DNA of 64,000 bases, taken from a virus. Below the pieces are notes generated by a model that was not told the DNA's origin, did no database searches, and worked only from the letters and a program-made list of their open reading frames with translations. Location of the stretch: IMG/VR virus record IMGVR_UViG_3300021963_000077, positions 25,511 through 89,510 of that record; one strand, 5' to 3'. The position numbers and the translations under genes were made by a program. Below are positions 16,744 to 26,076 of the stretch, piece by piece (the stretch's first letter is position 1; the number at the start of each line of letters is the position of its first letter).

Positions 16744-18758
16744 TACTTTAGTCCAATAACCTTCAAGAACTGTTCTTTTGACTTACCAAGGCGTGTTACG
16801 CGAGATTTGTATATCTGCTCAACAATGGAAAGATGTTGTTTTTCATTTGAACTCAATTCGCCGTCAAACATCAATTTTTTACGGAACTCGTCAAACTGAA
16901 AGTTTTTGGCTCGTTCAAGCAGCCTCTCCAACAACATAATAACATTCCTGCGTTGTAGTGCAGAAAGTTTCTCAAAATGCGCCAATATTTCCTGCTGTCT
17001 TCTGTCAAAGTATTCATTAATGGCACTCATTGAGTCCGAACTAGCTCCTGCTCCATCGGACATATTTGCGACCGCTGTTAGGCGGCCACCACGCCTATAA
17101 ATATCGAGTGACTCCGGGTTTCTGGGCTTTGAGTTCGTCAGGTAATCACTCACGGCTATTGATATAAGGCTTTGTGGATCAACGTCACTAAGTTTTGCAT
17201 CAACTAACTCATCATCATCACCCATTACGGTGCTAGTCGCTTCTGTTAAGTATGGTGCTCTTGGGCCCTGGCCGAGACGCCATGTTCTCGGTGACTTGAT
17301 TCCAAGTGCAGAGTCTAGCTCTGACCTAAACCGCTGATTTACATACTCAAACTGGCTTACTTTTGAGTGCTCAAAATATCTAGCATTAGCTCCACCATCG
17401 TGAAGAATTATTCCATTTTTAATCTTGCCAGTTCTATACAAAGAACTGCGCTTTAAAGCAGCAGCCAATATTAAGGAAGAAACTCTGTCAATTGATCCAC
17501 CGTTGTTTAAGTGGCGGACAGCTGCGGCTAGATCGCTTATCCTTTCACCAAATTCTGGCTCGTTGTTTGAAATTGAACCGCGCTCAATCTTTGGGCGTTT
17601 GCCTCCCTTTGCGCGCAGTAGCGTCTCGTAATACCAGCGACGAATCATTTTCTTATTTTTTGATCCGGGTAGTGAAACTTCAACTAGTTCATTTGGGTTT
17701 GTAATGTTCTTAAAATCTTCTTCATATTTTATGGCGTCGCCCATTTCGGCAGCTATTGCTTTCATTCGTGCTGCTGGGTCAGAAGCCGTGCTAACGCTAT
17801 TGACAGATCTTACAGTTCTGCCTAGTTTCCTACGCTCACCAATCGTTAATGGACGAGCTTTTGAAATAGATAAAGTTGCACCCTTTGGAAGAATGTATTT
17901 TAGTTGCAAAATACCAGTATTGGACAGAAGGCCCAATTCGTCTTCGGGGGCTACATCGCTGAGCGCAACAACGGATGTTATGTATGTTGCGCCTTCCATG
18001 TCTCTATTGTCTGGAACTGTCCTCAGCACTGCAGGAGATACAACTGGTGTCAGAACAAAACCATCACGACGGATCATTCTCGTATTTTTTCCAGGCACAC
18101 CAGCCATAGCTGTTGTTATTGAATCAATTGAACGGCGTGACGCGCGGGAGTTTGATGCTGAAACTTTTGGAATCTGTGGATCACGGACAGATGTAACTTG
18201 TCCCTGTGTTGCAATGCCTCTAACGATTCGTCCAGAAACGCCATCGCCAATACCCCTACGCCTATCTGTTGGGGTAGTTATTTGAGCAATTGACTCTCCA
18301 AGTTGCTTGGCAATTTCAAACAACTTCTTGCCACATGTTGAAAACCGCGAATCAGTGAACCGTCCGCCATATTGATAGCCTTCTGGACACCTGTAGCCTC
18401 GATCTGGTTTTACGAAACCAGCACCAGGGAGATTGCCTCCGCCTGGAGTTAATGCCGATGTTACTCCAGAACGTATGGGGCTTCTGTATTTTGAGATGTT
18501 CCCAGGGGTAATAAATCCACCAAGCGCCTGTACTCCTTGTAGGTAGCGACTTGATGAGCCGGTAAGGCCAACCTTGTAGTAAATGGATTTATGATTTCCA
18601 TTTCTTTTCGCCAGACACTTGTAGTCAATGACGTCTTGAGTTTTGCCAGCAGTATCCAGCGGGAGCTTGTATACCTGCGCTTGCTTTACGGCAAGAGCTG
18701 GCATGTATGTGCGCTTCTTTAGACCACGCGGTTTATCGCAATCTTCACAACATGCCAT
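16743..18758 (-). CDS. 671-aa virion protein with RCP/FTD Cys motif, function unknown
   Basis: I start at ATG 18758 (MACCEDCDKP), one base after the upstream stop; the longer reading overlaps that gene by over 110 bp without a ribosome site. The N-terminus has a CCEDC metal-binding look. Around residues 120-140 is YRCPEGYQYGGRFTD..C, the motif also found in the 1984-aa and 1445-aa proteins. A beta-rich region (about 235-330) with GLLSNTGILQLKYILPKG follows, then a helical, charged second half without a named domain. It lacks the EF-hand-like tag. Confidence 0.7.
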   Translation of the reverse strand: MACCEDCDKPRGLKKRTYMPALAVKQAQVYKLPLDTAGKTQDVIDYKCLAKRNGNHKSIYYKVGLTGSSSRYLQGVQALGGFITPGNISKYRSPIRSGVTSALTPGGGNLPGAGFVKPDRGYRCPEGYQYGGRFTDSRFSTCGKKLFEIAKQLGESIAQITTPTDRRRGIGDGVSGRIVRGIATQGQVTSVRDPQIPKVSASNSRASRRSIDSITTAMAGVPGKNTRMIRRDGFVLTPVVSPAVLRTVPDNRDMEGATYITSVVALSDVAPEDELGLLSNTGILQLKYILPKGATLSISKARPLTIGERRKLGRTVRSVNSVSTASDPAARMKAIAAEMGDAIKYEEDFKNITNPNELVEVSLPGSKNKKMIRRWYYETLLRAKGGKRPKIERGSISNNEPEFGERISDLAAAVRHLNNGGSIDRVSSLILAAALKRSSLYRTGKIKNGIILHDGGANARYFEHSKVSQFEYVNQRFRSELDSALGIKSPRTWRLGQGPRAPYLTEATSTVMGDDDELVDAKLSDVDPQSLISIAVSDYLTNSKPRNPESLDIYRRGGRLTAVANMSDGAGASSDSMSAINEYFDRRQQEILAHFEKLSALQRRNVIMLLERLLERAKNFQFDEFRKKLMFDGELSSNEKQHLSIVEQIYKSRVTRLGKSKEQFLKVIGLK

Positions 18759-18759
18759 T

Positions 18760-19452
18760 TCAGAATCCCGAGCACTTCCCGCATTCACATTCAGATTGCT
18801 CTGGTTTCCACCACTCATGCGGAACTTCAGTTTCTTCGTCAGCATCACCAATATGTATCCAGTTGCTGTCATCTGCTATGTACATAGCAAATTGCGGCTC
18901 CATTTCAACAAAATCACGCAATACTAGGTTTGCGTGCTCAAAGTCTGCGTCTGTGATCACTGGAACAAACGGCTCGTTTGGTGCAATTACTCCCGACCAC
19001 TCCATCTCTTTACGTCCTTGGCGAGATGTGAGCTTCCTCAGCCTGTCATCAAATTCGCGATCAGACCATACACTGCCCCTCACGACGCCTTTCATTTTGC
19101 GACGGCAGTTCTTCATTCCTGGATGGTGACATCCCTCATTTGGCCATAGTCCAGTAGTCTCGTGGTGTAGCCAGGCGCAAATATTATTCAGGGGGTATAG
19201 CTCTGGGTGGTCAGCAAGAATCACACGACAGCGCCTAAAACCACCTGGCTTTTTCATTATCGGACGCCAATAGCGCAGCAGTCTCTCTAGGTTGCCTCTT
19301 CTTGGGCCATATCCACGAAGCACATCACCAGTAACTGCCTCTTGGGCAACAACATCTATGCCTGAAGCATTCTGTAGAGCGTTTAGCTGAGATGCGCCTG
19401 GCGCTTTTTTAATAACTATATTGTTTATCTCTGCAAAGTGTTCAAATGTCAT
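18760..19452 (-). CDS. His/Cys-rich phage protein, GFRRC/ICAWLHHETTG type
   Basis: A 230-aa protein. A conserved-looking core runs RGYGPRRGNLERLLRYW, GGFRRCRVILADH, NNICAWLHHETTG, WPNEGCHHPG. The His and Cys residues clustered there suggest a metal site. The C-terminus ends ECECGKCSGF, another Cys cluster. I have the impression of similar sequences in other phages but cannot name the family. ATGA overlap with the upstream gene; one base separates it from the next. Confidence 0.7.
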   Translation of the reverse strand: MTFEHFAEINNIVIKKAPGASQLNALQNASGIDVVAQEAVTGDVLRGYGPRRGNLERLLRYWRPIMKKPGGFRRCRVILADHPELYPLNNICAWLHHETTGLWPNEGCHHPGMKNCRRKMKGVVRGSVWSDREFDDRLRKLTSRQGRKEMEWSGVIAPNEPFVPVITDADFEHANLVLRDFVEMEPQFAMYIADDSNWIHIGDADEETEVPHEWWKPEQSECECGKCSGF

Positions 19453-19853
19453 TGCTCATCCAGTTCTTTCAATAATTTTTCAAGCTGTTTGCGGGAACCA
19501 TCTGGGAGGTTTTTGGCAATTTGGCGCAATTTAGCAAACTGTTCTGGCGATGCTTTTATCGAGTTAAGCTCCGTATTTCTAAGCTCAGAACTTGGACTAA
19601 CTGCGAATACATCTTTTATTCCACTCACTACATTAGCATCTTCAATAATCCCAGAAATGTCAGAAGCAGACATTGGCCTAGATCTCGCGCGATCTGAAAT
19701 TTGTGGCTTGAAGCGATCCATTGAGTCATTGAATCCAGACTTATTAGGCTCGTATCCACCGCTCTTTACGCTCTTTGGCGGCTTAACACTTACCAAGGAG
19801 TCTTTTGAACTAGACAGTTCCTCGTAAAGTTTTTCATGTGCTCTGCTACTCAT
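19449..19853 (-). CDS. Small charged protein of unknown function
   Basis: A 134-aa protein starting MSSRAHEKLYEEL. ATG 19853 gives an ATGA overlap with the stop of the 1445-aa gene and is preferred to the longer reading. The N-terminal half is disordered and Ser/Lys-rich; the C-terminal half (EQFAKLRQIAKNLPDGSRKQLEKLLKEL) is a helical hairpin. No function assigned. Confidence 0.65.
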   Translation of the reverse strand: MSSRAHEKLYEELSSSKDSLVSVKPPKSVKSGGYEPNKSGFNDSMDRFKPQISDRARSRPMSASDISGIIEDANVVSGIKDVFAVSPSSELRNTELNSIKASPEQFAKLRQIAKNLPDGSRKQLEKLLKELDEQ

Positions 19854-22800
19854 TTGATACCCAACACTTCTATTGCGTCTGGATGAATCGTATTGACCCA
19901 ACGACGACCACGATACGCCCAGTCAAGCCACTTTACAATGTTTTGCTTGACAAGTTCTGGGATCATGTAATCCTTTATGCCGTGGCCCGACATTAGGAGA
20001 GCATGTAGTTCGGCAAATATTTCCTGTGGTTCAATATCGCCTGGCTCAACCATCAGACCGCCATAATACGGTCGTTTTGATCCGTAAGAACTAAATAATT
20101 TAGCTACATCTAATAAAGCCCGGCGATCAATTGGATCAGTAATTCCGTCCCATGTCCTTTGGCTTATTTCCCTGAAAGCTGCGCCTTGATAGCCGTCAAC
20201 TCCTAATTGAGTTGAAGGATCATAGAACATTGCAATGTCAAGATCGTAGCTGTAAGCCTCGTATGAATTTGATGGTGCTAGTTGCACATTTGTAACGGGA
20301 TCATCAGGGAAGAATTCTTTATATATGTCTGATTCACGGATGTCTTCCATGAAAATTGGATCAGTAAGTATTGCCATTACTTCGTCTACAACTCGCTCGT
20401 CGGCAATATTCTTCTTGCCATCTGGACCCATGTCTTTTCCGTAAAGTGAATGATCAGCTTCAAATGGAACAACAGTATAAATAATTTCTGAGTTCATAAT
20501 AAAATCACGCAGATCAATCATATTCCGACCCGTGATTCGTTCTGCTTTTAGATTTGCTAGAGCATTGATGTACTCTGTTCTTTTTTGCTGAAGTGCTTTA
20601 GCGATTGATACATCTTTTGTCTGGCCTAAAGAAACTTCAAGTTTTGCAATCTCTAGTGGCAAATCTAGTATTGCGTCTTCAATCTTGGGAAGCAATGCTT
20701 CATAACGATCCGCTTGAATTTTTATAGTCGGCAGTATTTCTCTAGTAATTGTTCCAGTAAATATTTGTTTAGCATAACGCTTAGCCTTTGATCTAACGGT
20801 ATCAACAATTGCTTTGTCGCGTTCTAGTGCAGTTGTTCCAGACATTGACTCGTCATATGACAGAGATTCGGCCAAAGCATGGGCCATTTCATGGTGTGCA
20901 ATGTTCATGACTGCACCCGTTTGCGCAAGAGAGTGAATTTGACGGCGCTCAGCCTTGCTCATTCCACTATTTCCGGAAGAGTAAGCTGTTTTCATTATCT
21001 GTGTACCAATATTGTCGCTTGTTGAGTCTTTGTTGGATATGTAAACAGGCACAGTTTGTCCTGTTCGCGGGTCTACGTACATACGCATTGAATCACCGGA
21101 ATGCTGACGAACAAGAGCTCCATCTGTGGCCAATTCCATAAGAAGCCACTTTGCTCCAGTTGAAGTGGAGCGATCAACGCCACCACTCCTATCAAACTTG
21201 GAAACATTGGATTCAACAACGCCAGTCACTCCACCAAGAGAATCGCTTTGCTCGCGTATTGCGTAGCCCCAATCCTTTAATTCTGGTACTTGCATTGCTA
21301 CTGAAATAACGCCAGCAAAAGCTGATATTTCTTCATTTGTTAAATCTCGATCATTACTACCAAAACCGGTGAATTTGATTTCTCTAAATATTTGCGCCAA
21401 TGCGCTCTTTGCGTCGCTCACTTTTCGCAGTGGGCCATATTTTGATTCAACGCTTAATATTGTGTCATCAACATATTTTCTGACATTATCAGCAGACATG
21501 CTTGGAGTTTGCTTGATTCTGTCATTATCTGCAATACTCCAATCTTTTATTTTGCCAGTCATTTCATCAATCATGTCGCGCAGTAATTGCTCAATATCGT
21601 TGAATGATGATCCTTCTGATTTTTTAGGTACAGGCCTTGACGTAGAACCTTGCTCAACGTCTCTCAACTTCTCGCTTACCGATGCAACACCTACTGGGCG
21701 CTCAAACTGCGTTGAATCTTGCACCAAGCCGTCGCCATCACCATCTTCAGCTCTTGGATCAAACCTGGCCGTTAAAAGCCTGCCGATGCGACGCATCTTT
21801 CGCGGCATCGCTTTTGCCTCTATCTCAACAAAATGTTCTTTTGTCTGTCCGACATTAAGTCCCATGAGCCTAAATACTTTGTATCTGCCGTCGCGTTTTA
21901 CATCGTTGATTAAGTTCAATTGACCGCTACTCATAAGCCTGTCAAGAATGATCATATTATGAAGATCTGCAGCCCATACACCAAACTGCTTGCCGTCAGT
22001 TTTTTCAAACCCAGCCATGCTGTCTAGGATTTCGTCAATACCAATATTGTCGCCGGCAGACAAACCCATTCGCTGTCTAAAGATCTGCTTAAGTTGACCA
22101 AGGTATGTATCAGCTGCGTCAACTAAAATATCTTTCGCACTATCCTTGAGGCCGATGGTGTCTAGTTCTTGTCCTTTTTCTTTAGGGCTTTGCGGTCTGC
22201 TTGCGTAGAACTCCCCAGTGCGACCATCTTGCCTTACGTTATTTACAGTTGAAATATCTGATGTGTAGTTATTGATCTTTGGTGACCTGTATCTACTGCC
22301 CTGATTTCTGAGTCGTGATTGATCTCTACGCTCAAGTGAATCAGACAAGAGCGCTCCAGCGCGTCTCTTGGCTCTGTTTACACGTCCACCTTGCTGTGGT
22401 GAAAAACGTGGACCACCAAGACTGCGTGGAACTCCATCAGCATCAACTGGAACATTGAAACGATCCGCAAATTCTTGTTGAATTATTTTCTCTAGGGTAT
22501 TTTTATCTACTGCACCGATAAGGCTGGGATCTGCGTCTGCCAGCAATGAGTAGATCATTTTATAAGCTGCATAAAACTCAGCATTTGCTTCTATGCCAAA
22601 ATTGCCACTTTTGTCAGTTGCGTGTGAATATTCCGACCCGACGATGTTGGCAAGGTTTTTAAGATTATCCTGTATCCCTTGGCTTGGATTTACGAGATCG
22701 TATAGCTCACTATATATTGCTTCAACGATTTGCTCACGTTTAGTTTCATCAGTTTCTAGTGGAAGTGCATCCACTAAAGGCTTGATATTGGGATGTGAAC

Positions 22801-24187
22801 TTATATCTAGAACTTTACGATTTACTAGTTCGCCAGTTGCTGTATCAAGAACTTGCATATCCTTGGTTTCAGTGATTCCTGCCTGGTTTAGCTTTGCTCT
22901 AAAGTCAGCAAAATGACCGAACTCATGAGTTCCTACTTCATGTCCAAATGTCCGCATATCTGGAGGTGTTGCAAAAAGGTGCCTAGGATTGTCACCCGAT
23001 ACATATTGATATGTACCTCGTAGTTGCTCTGGTGCCATCAGGAGCCCAAACATTCCATCGCCATCAATTGTTAATTGAGCTAAGTCGCCACCAATCTCCT
23101 GTGCGTCAACTAGCTTCATTGAGCCAAGCATTTGAGACCACTCGCGATTATCGTAGGCTTCTAGTAGAAATGCCTCAATAAAACCCCACCTAAACTTCAC
23201 ATAGTCAGCAACTTCTTCGGCGTCAGAAAATTTTTCCAAAGGAATATTCAGAAAGTCATCTATTTCTTTTTCTGGCACATTAGGAAATGACTCCCTCATT
23301 GCTTTTTTCATCTGACGAGCAGAGCGAAGGCTGCGACGGCCAGAGATTAAGCTGCGTCTTCCAAGACCTTGGTAAGCAGCTTTGCGTCTAAGGGCAGCGC
23401 TTTCCTTGAGAAGCCGTTTGCGTAGGCTCAGCTCTTCGTCACCAACGACCATATCGCCGTTTGGCGTAGTGGCACGTAGACCTACTGCAACAGATCCATT
23501 TATTGATTGTTTTGCGACCCGAGCTGCTCCACGCGCAGCTCCACCAGCAACAGTTCTAGCTGAAGGAATCATGCAATTTGATAACTGTAGGTCAGTGAAC
23601 TGACCGCCGCCTGGGGTTTCCTCTGGACACCTCAAACGCCCTTGATCGTCAAATGGGATGTTCCTTGATCTAGCAATTCGCAGCAACAGGTTGGGGAGTT
23701 TTGAATCATCCCCGAGTGTCATTCCCAAAACGCCTTTAGCGTTAAAAGTCTGACCGTTAACGACAAACTTATCTGGGTCTTTTATTAGGCCATAACCAGT
23801 TTCGTCATTATTTGGGCCGAGGCGACATACGACCATTTTGTGCCCAGGCGGAACTAGTGGTACTGGATCACCTTTTTTGAATGTTGATACAAAGTGATCG
23901 TAGGGGTGTAGTTTTTTTTCTGCCTTAGCTTTTGGCGTGGCATCGGTAATCGTCTTCTCTGGCTGCTTTTCTGCTTTGTGGCGCATGCCAAAGGATGATC
24001 CTTTAGCTGCAAGTATGCGCGATTCGGCCCACCGAGCTGTGTCTACTGCGGTACTTAATTCGCTCGCTTCAAAACTCATTTTTATATGCGAGCCAACAGA
24101 CTTGGTGCTAAGGCGCCAAGCGTCAGTAGACGCCGTGTTGCCATCATTGCTATCCGCCGGCGAGCCCTCATGAATACCATCAGGCAC
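19850..24187 (-). CDS. 1445-aa tagged virion protein with two HExxH zincin-like domains
   Basis: GTG 24187 is chosen because GGAGG lies three to four bases upstream. Modules: a charged N-terminus; a compact domain at about 95-165 (PLVPPGHKMVVCRLG); RCPEETPGGGQFTD..C at about 185; a basic stretch; a first zincin-like domain with GTHEFGHFADF (HEFGH at 421-425); an EILDSMAGFEKTDG..LHN module shared with the 1984-aa protein (about 710); the EF-hand-like tag at 809-831; and a second zincin-like domain with HHEMAHALAE (HEMAH at 1099-1103) plus a later IFAELHALLMSGHG stretch that could carry a third ligand. Two HExxH motifs in one phage protein are notable. They may be metallopeptidases acting on the cell wall or on host proteins (inference). 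Confidence 0.8.
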   Translation of the reverse strand: MPDGIHEGSPADSNDGNTASTDAWRLSTKSVGSHIKMSFEASELSTAVDTARWAESRILAAKGSSFGMRHKAEKQPEKTITDATPKAKAEKKLHPYDHFVSTFKKGDPVPLVPPGHKMVVCRLGPNNDETGYGLIKDPDKFVVNGQTFNAKGVLGMTLGDDSKLPNLLLRIARSRNIPFDDQGRLRCPEETPGGGQFTDLQLSNCMIPSARTVAGGAARGAARVAKQSINGSVAVGLRATTPNGDMVVGDEELSLRKRLLKESAALRRKAAYQGLGRRSLISGRRSLRSARQMKKAMRESFPNVPEKEIDDFLNIPLEKFSDAEEVADYVKFRWGFIEAFLLEAYDNREWSQMLGSMKLVDAQEIGGDLAQLTIDGDGMFGLLMAPEQLRGTYQYVSGDNPRHLFATPPDMRTFGHEVGTHEFGHFADFRAKLNQAGITETKDMQVLDTATGELVNRKVLDISSHPNIKPLVDALPLETDETKREQIVEAIYSELYDLVNPSQGIQDNLKNLANIVGSEYSHATDKSGNFGIEANAEFYAAYKMIYSLLADADPSLIGAVDKNTLEKIIQQEFADRFNVPVDADGVPRSLGGPRFSPQQGGRVNRAKRRAGALLSDSLERRDQSRLRNQGSRYRSPKINNYTSDISTVNNVRQDGRTGEFYASRPQSPKEKGQELDTIGLKDSAKDILVDAADTYLGQLKQIFRQRMGLSAGDNIGIDEILDSMAGFEKTDGKQFGVWAADLHNMIILDRLMSSGQLNLINDVKRDGRYKVFRLMGLNVGQTKEHFVEIEAKAMPRKMRRIGRLLTARFDPRAEDGDGDGLVQDSTQFERPVGVASVSEKLRDVEQGSTSRPVPKKSEGSSFNDIEQLLRDMIDEMTGKIKDWSIADNDRIKQTPSMSADNVRKYVDDTILSVESKYGPLRKVSDAKSALAQIFREIKFTGFGSNDRDLTNEEISAFAGVISVAMQVPELKDWGYAIREQSDSLGGVTGVVESNVSKFDRSGGVDRSTSTGAKWLLMELATDGALVRQHSGDSMRMYVDPRTGQTVPVYISNKDSTSDNIGTQIMKTAYSSGNSGMSKAERRQIHSLAQTGAVMNIAHHEMAHALAESLSYDESMSGTTALERDKAIVDTVRSKAKRYAKQIFTGTITREILPTIKIQADRYEALLPKIEDAILDLPLEIAKLEVSLGQTKDVSIAKALQQKRTEYINALANLKAERITGRNMIDLRDFIMNSEIIYTVVPFEADHSLYGKDMGPDGKKNIADERVVDEVMAILTDPIFMEDIRESDIYKEFFPDDPVTNVQLAPSNSYEAYSYDLDIAMFYDPSTQLGVDGYQGAAFREISQRTWDGITDPIDRRALLDVAKLFSSYGSKRPYYGGLMVEPGDIEPQEIFAELHALLMSGHGIKDYMIPELVKQNIVKWLDWAYRGRRWVNTIHPDAIEVLGIK
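21695..21763 (-). repeat. EF-hand-like tag, copy 5 (1445-aa protein)
   Basis: Residues 809-831: FDPRAEDGDGDG, then Q-D-x-T, ending FERP. The basic lead MPRKMRRIGRLLTAR precedes it. It separates the two zincin-like halves. No clear SGAM motif follows (VGVASVSEK instead). Confidence 0.85.
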
Positions 24188-24204
24188 GTCGCCTCCAGTT
24201 TTAA

Positions 24205-24426
24205 TTACTCAGAAATGATTTCTTCTGATGCAGAGGTTTCTTCTGTAGCAACTTCTTCAACTGCATCCGCAACTTGTGGCTCCGCAACTGCCTCTGCGAC
24301 CGCCTCTTCAACAGCTTCAACCTTAGGTTCACGACGCTTTCTCGTCTTAAATTCCTTTAGTTCTTCTGCCTTATTTTCAACAGCGATCATAAATCCAGCG
24401 GGTCCTGGTTGTGACTTCTTCTTCAT
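24205..24426 (-). CDS. Small protein with basic N-terminus and acidic Ala/Glu/Val-rich C-terminus
   Basis: A 73-aa protein beginning MKKKSQPGPAGF. ATG 24426 overlaps the upstream stop as TGATG, with GGAG five bases ahead. The first 35 residues are basic, the rest a low-complexity acidic EAVEEAVAEAVAE type run. No function recognised; strong charge asymmetry could suit an internal head or scaffold role (inference). Confidence 0.65.
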   Translation of the reverse strand: MKKKSQPGPAGFMIAVENKAEELKEFKTRKRREPKVEAVEEAVAEAVAEPQVADAVEEVATEETSASEEIISE

Positions 24427-25838
24427 CACTTCTCCGTTTCGTCAACGCCGTGCTCAGTTGCGAGCATTTCAAATTCCATTAGAGATGCAAGGAAGCTTGC
24501 TTCTTCAGACTTTTCTCCGCCAGAGAACTTCTTCTTAACATCTTCTGGCACCCAATTACTAGGAATGAGTTCGTCAAGACCGAGCGACATGGCTCGCTTC
24601 ATGATGTGAGCCTTCGTGGCTTCTTTGTCCTTTGCGCGGCCATATGCCTGAACTGCGTTCCTAAGGTCGGCTTCATCCTTAATTGGGTATGAACCATCTG
24701 GTAAGGCATAGCCTTGCTTGGCCATTGACATTCTTGACTCTTCGCTGTAAGCACGCTTGAGCGCAATCTCCGCTGCCTCTGCTTCTATTTCTGAAGCTTC
24801 TTCCTGCGTGTACTCGTCGTAACCAAGAATTTCGCCAGACAATGAAACAAAGACATCATATGACTTTCCGTCAATGCCCTCTATCTCAACTGCATAGCTG
24901 TCGTATCCCTCAAAGATGTCTGGCTCAATTGCAACAACATCGCCCATAACGCTCTTTGTTGCGATATCTGCTGCTTCCTCAAAGCCAATCATCTTGTTGC
25001 CCTCAAGGGCCGACTTGACTTGAAGTACATCCTGATTCAAAAGCTGCCATCCGAGGCACTCACCGGTCTCGCCGTCAAAAAATGCCTCAACAGGACGACC
25101 GTCTTTGCGCTCAATGTCAACAACAAATAGGTCAGCCTTGTCGGAGAATCCAGAATCAAGGACTTTGCCACTAAACATATCTTCAGCAATTCCTTCAATT
25201 TCAAGAAGACCAGGCATTGAACCCTCAGATACGCAGCCGCCTGGGCAGTTATCGCAAACCGAGGACCCACCAGGATAAACCTTGCGCTCAAATGCGCACA
25301 TGAAAGCTTCCTCGTCAAAGTCAGCTGACTTATAGCCCATTGAGTTCATACGGCGCATACGCATCTTCTTGCGCATGGCGACCATGTCTACTTCTTCTTC
25401 TTCTTCTTCGTCTTCGTCTTCGTCTTCTTCTGACATTTCATCAGATTCTTCTTCAGACTCGGCATCCATGGACTCGTCGTCCATCTCTTCCTCGTCGTCC
25501 ATCTCGTCTTCGTCTTTTTCGGCCATGAACTCAAGGATCGCTTTTACATAAGCATCATCGTCCATATCTTCATCGTCAAGTTCTTCACCCATGGCCATGT
25601 AGTCTTCAACCATTTTCTTTGGGGTCTTCTTCTTGCGGACTGGAGCCATTGGCATTGCGTCCTCATCGTCCTCGTCTGAGCCCCACATGTATCCACCCTT
25701 GACAGATGTAGCCATAGCTCCGCACTTTCCGCAGACCTTTGCGCCGGGCTCATAGCCACATTCAGATAGATCTAGACCCTTGGCACACTGGATGATTTCA
25801 CCGTCTGCATCTAGTTTGACTATAGCTTTTTCGTCCAT
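24426..25838 (-). CDS. Acidic head-associated protein with Cys motifs and two PepSY-like repeats
   Basis: A 470-aa protein starting MDEKAIVKL at 25838, where AAGGAG stands five bases upstream and the ATG overlaps the previous stop as TAATG. Order: a Cys cluster (CAKGLDLSEC, then VCGKCG; residues about 15-38) that could bind zinc; a very acidic Glu/Asp run (about 75-150); a second Cys group (YPGGSSVCDNCPGGC, about 195-210); two PepSY-like repeats (about 220-275 and 285-345); and a C-terminal ALPDGSYPI..DLRNAVQAYGRAK module ending in IPSNW, which I know from other phage head-gene regions. A scaffold or internal virion role fits the acidity and location but is inferred. Confidence 0.7.
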   Translation of the reverse strand: MDEKAIVKLDADGEIIQCAKGLDLSECGYEPGAKVCGKCGAMATSVKGGYMWGSDEDDEDAMPMAPVRKKKTPKKMVEDYMAMGEELDDEDMDDDAYVKAILEFMAEKDEDEMDDEEEMDDESMDAESEEESDEMSEEDEDEDEEEEEEVDMVAMRKKMRMRRMNSMGYKSADFDEEAFMCAFERKVYPGGSSVCDNCPGGCVSEGSMPGLLEIEGIAEDMFSGKVLDSGFSDKADLFVVDIERKDGRPVEAFFDGETGECLGWQLLNQDVLQVKSALEGNKMIGFEEAADIATKSVMGDVVAIEPDIFEGYDSYAVEIEGIDGKSYDVFVSLSGEILGYDEYTQEEASEIEAEAAEIALKRAYSEESRMSMAKQGYALPDGSYPIKDEADLRNAVQAYGRAKDKEATKAHIMKRAMSLGLDELIPSNWVPEDVKKKFSGGEKSEEASFLASLMEFEMLATEHGVDETEK

Positions 25839-26032
25839 TACGACTCCTTGTATTGCATTGACTTTGTCAGGCAACCTTTGGGATTAGTGCATCCTCCACA
25901 TGGTTGCATTCTTTTTTCGCCTGTAACCATGCAGTGATACTTATGTTGAAGATTGTTTGAACCTATTGGTTTAGAATAACCCATTTGAGCCCCACTCTGT
26001 GGGTACTTTGGTGATTTCTTATTCTTTGCCAT
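25838..26032 (-). CDS. Small Cys-rich, possibly zinc-binding protein
   Basis: A 64-aa basic protein (MAKNKKSPKYP) with four cysteines in a C..........C..C.....C spacing (CMVTGEKRMQPCGGCTNPKGC is the last third). This suits a single zinc site. ATG 26032 is preferred to an upstream TTG. Function unknown. Confidence 0.65.
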   Translation of the reverse strand: MAKNKKSPKYPQSGAQMGYSKPIGSNNLQHKYHCMVTGEKRMQPCGGCTNPKGCLTKSMQYKES

Positions 26033-26076
26033 GTGGATCAAAATCCTAATCTGTATAACGACTGGATCATTTTATA

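Noticed and set aside
25380-25440. (CTT)n microsatellite-like run
   Set aside because: It is the coding sequence of the acidic Glu/Asp run of the 470-aa protein, in frame with no disruption.
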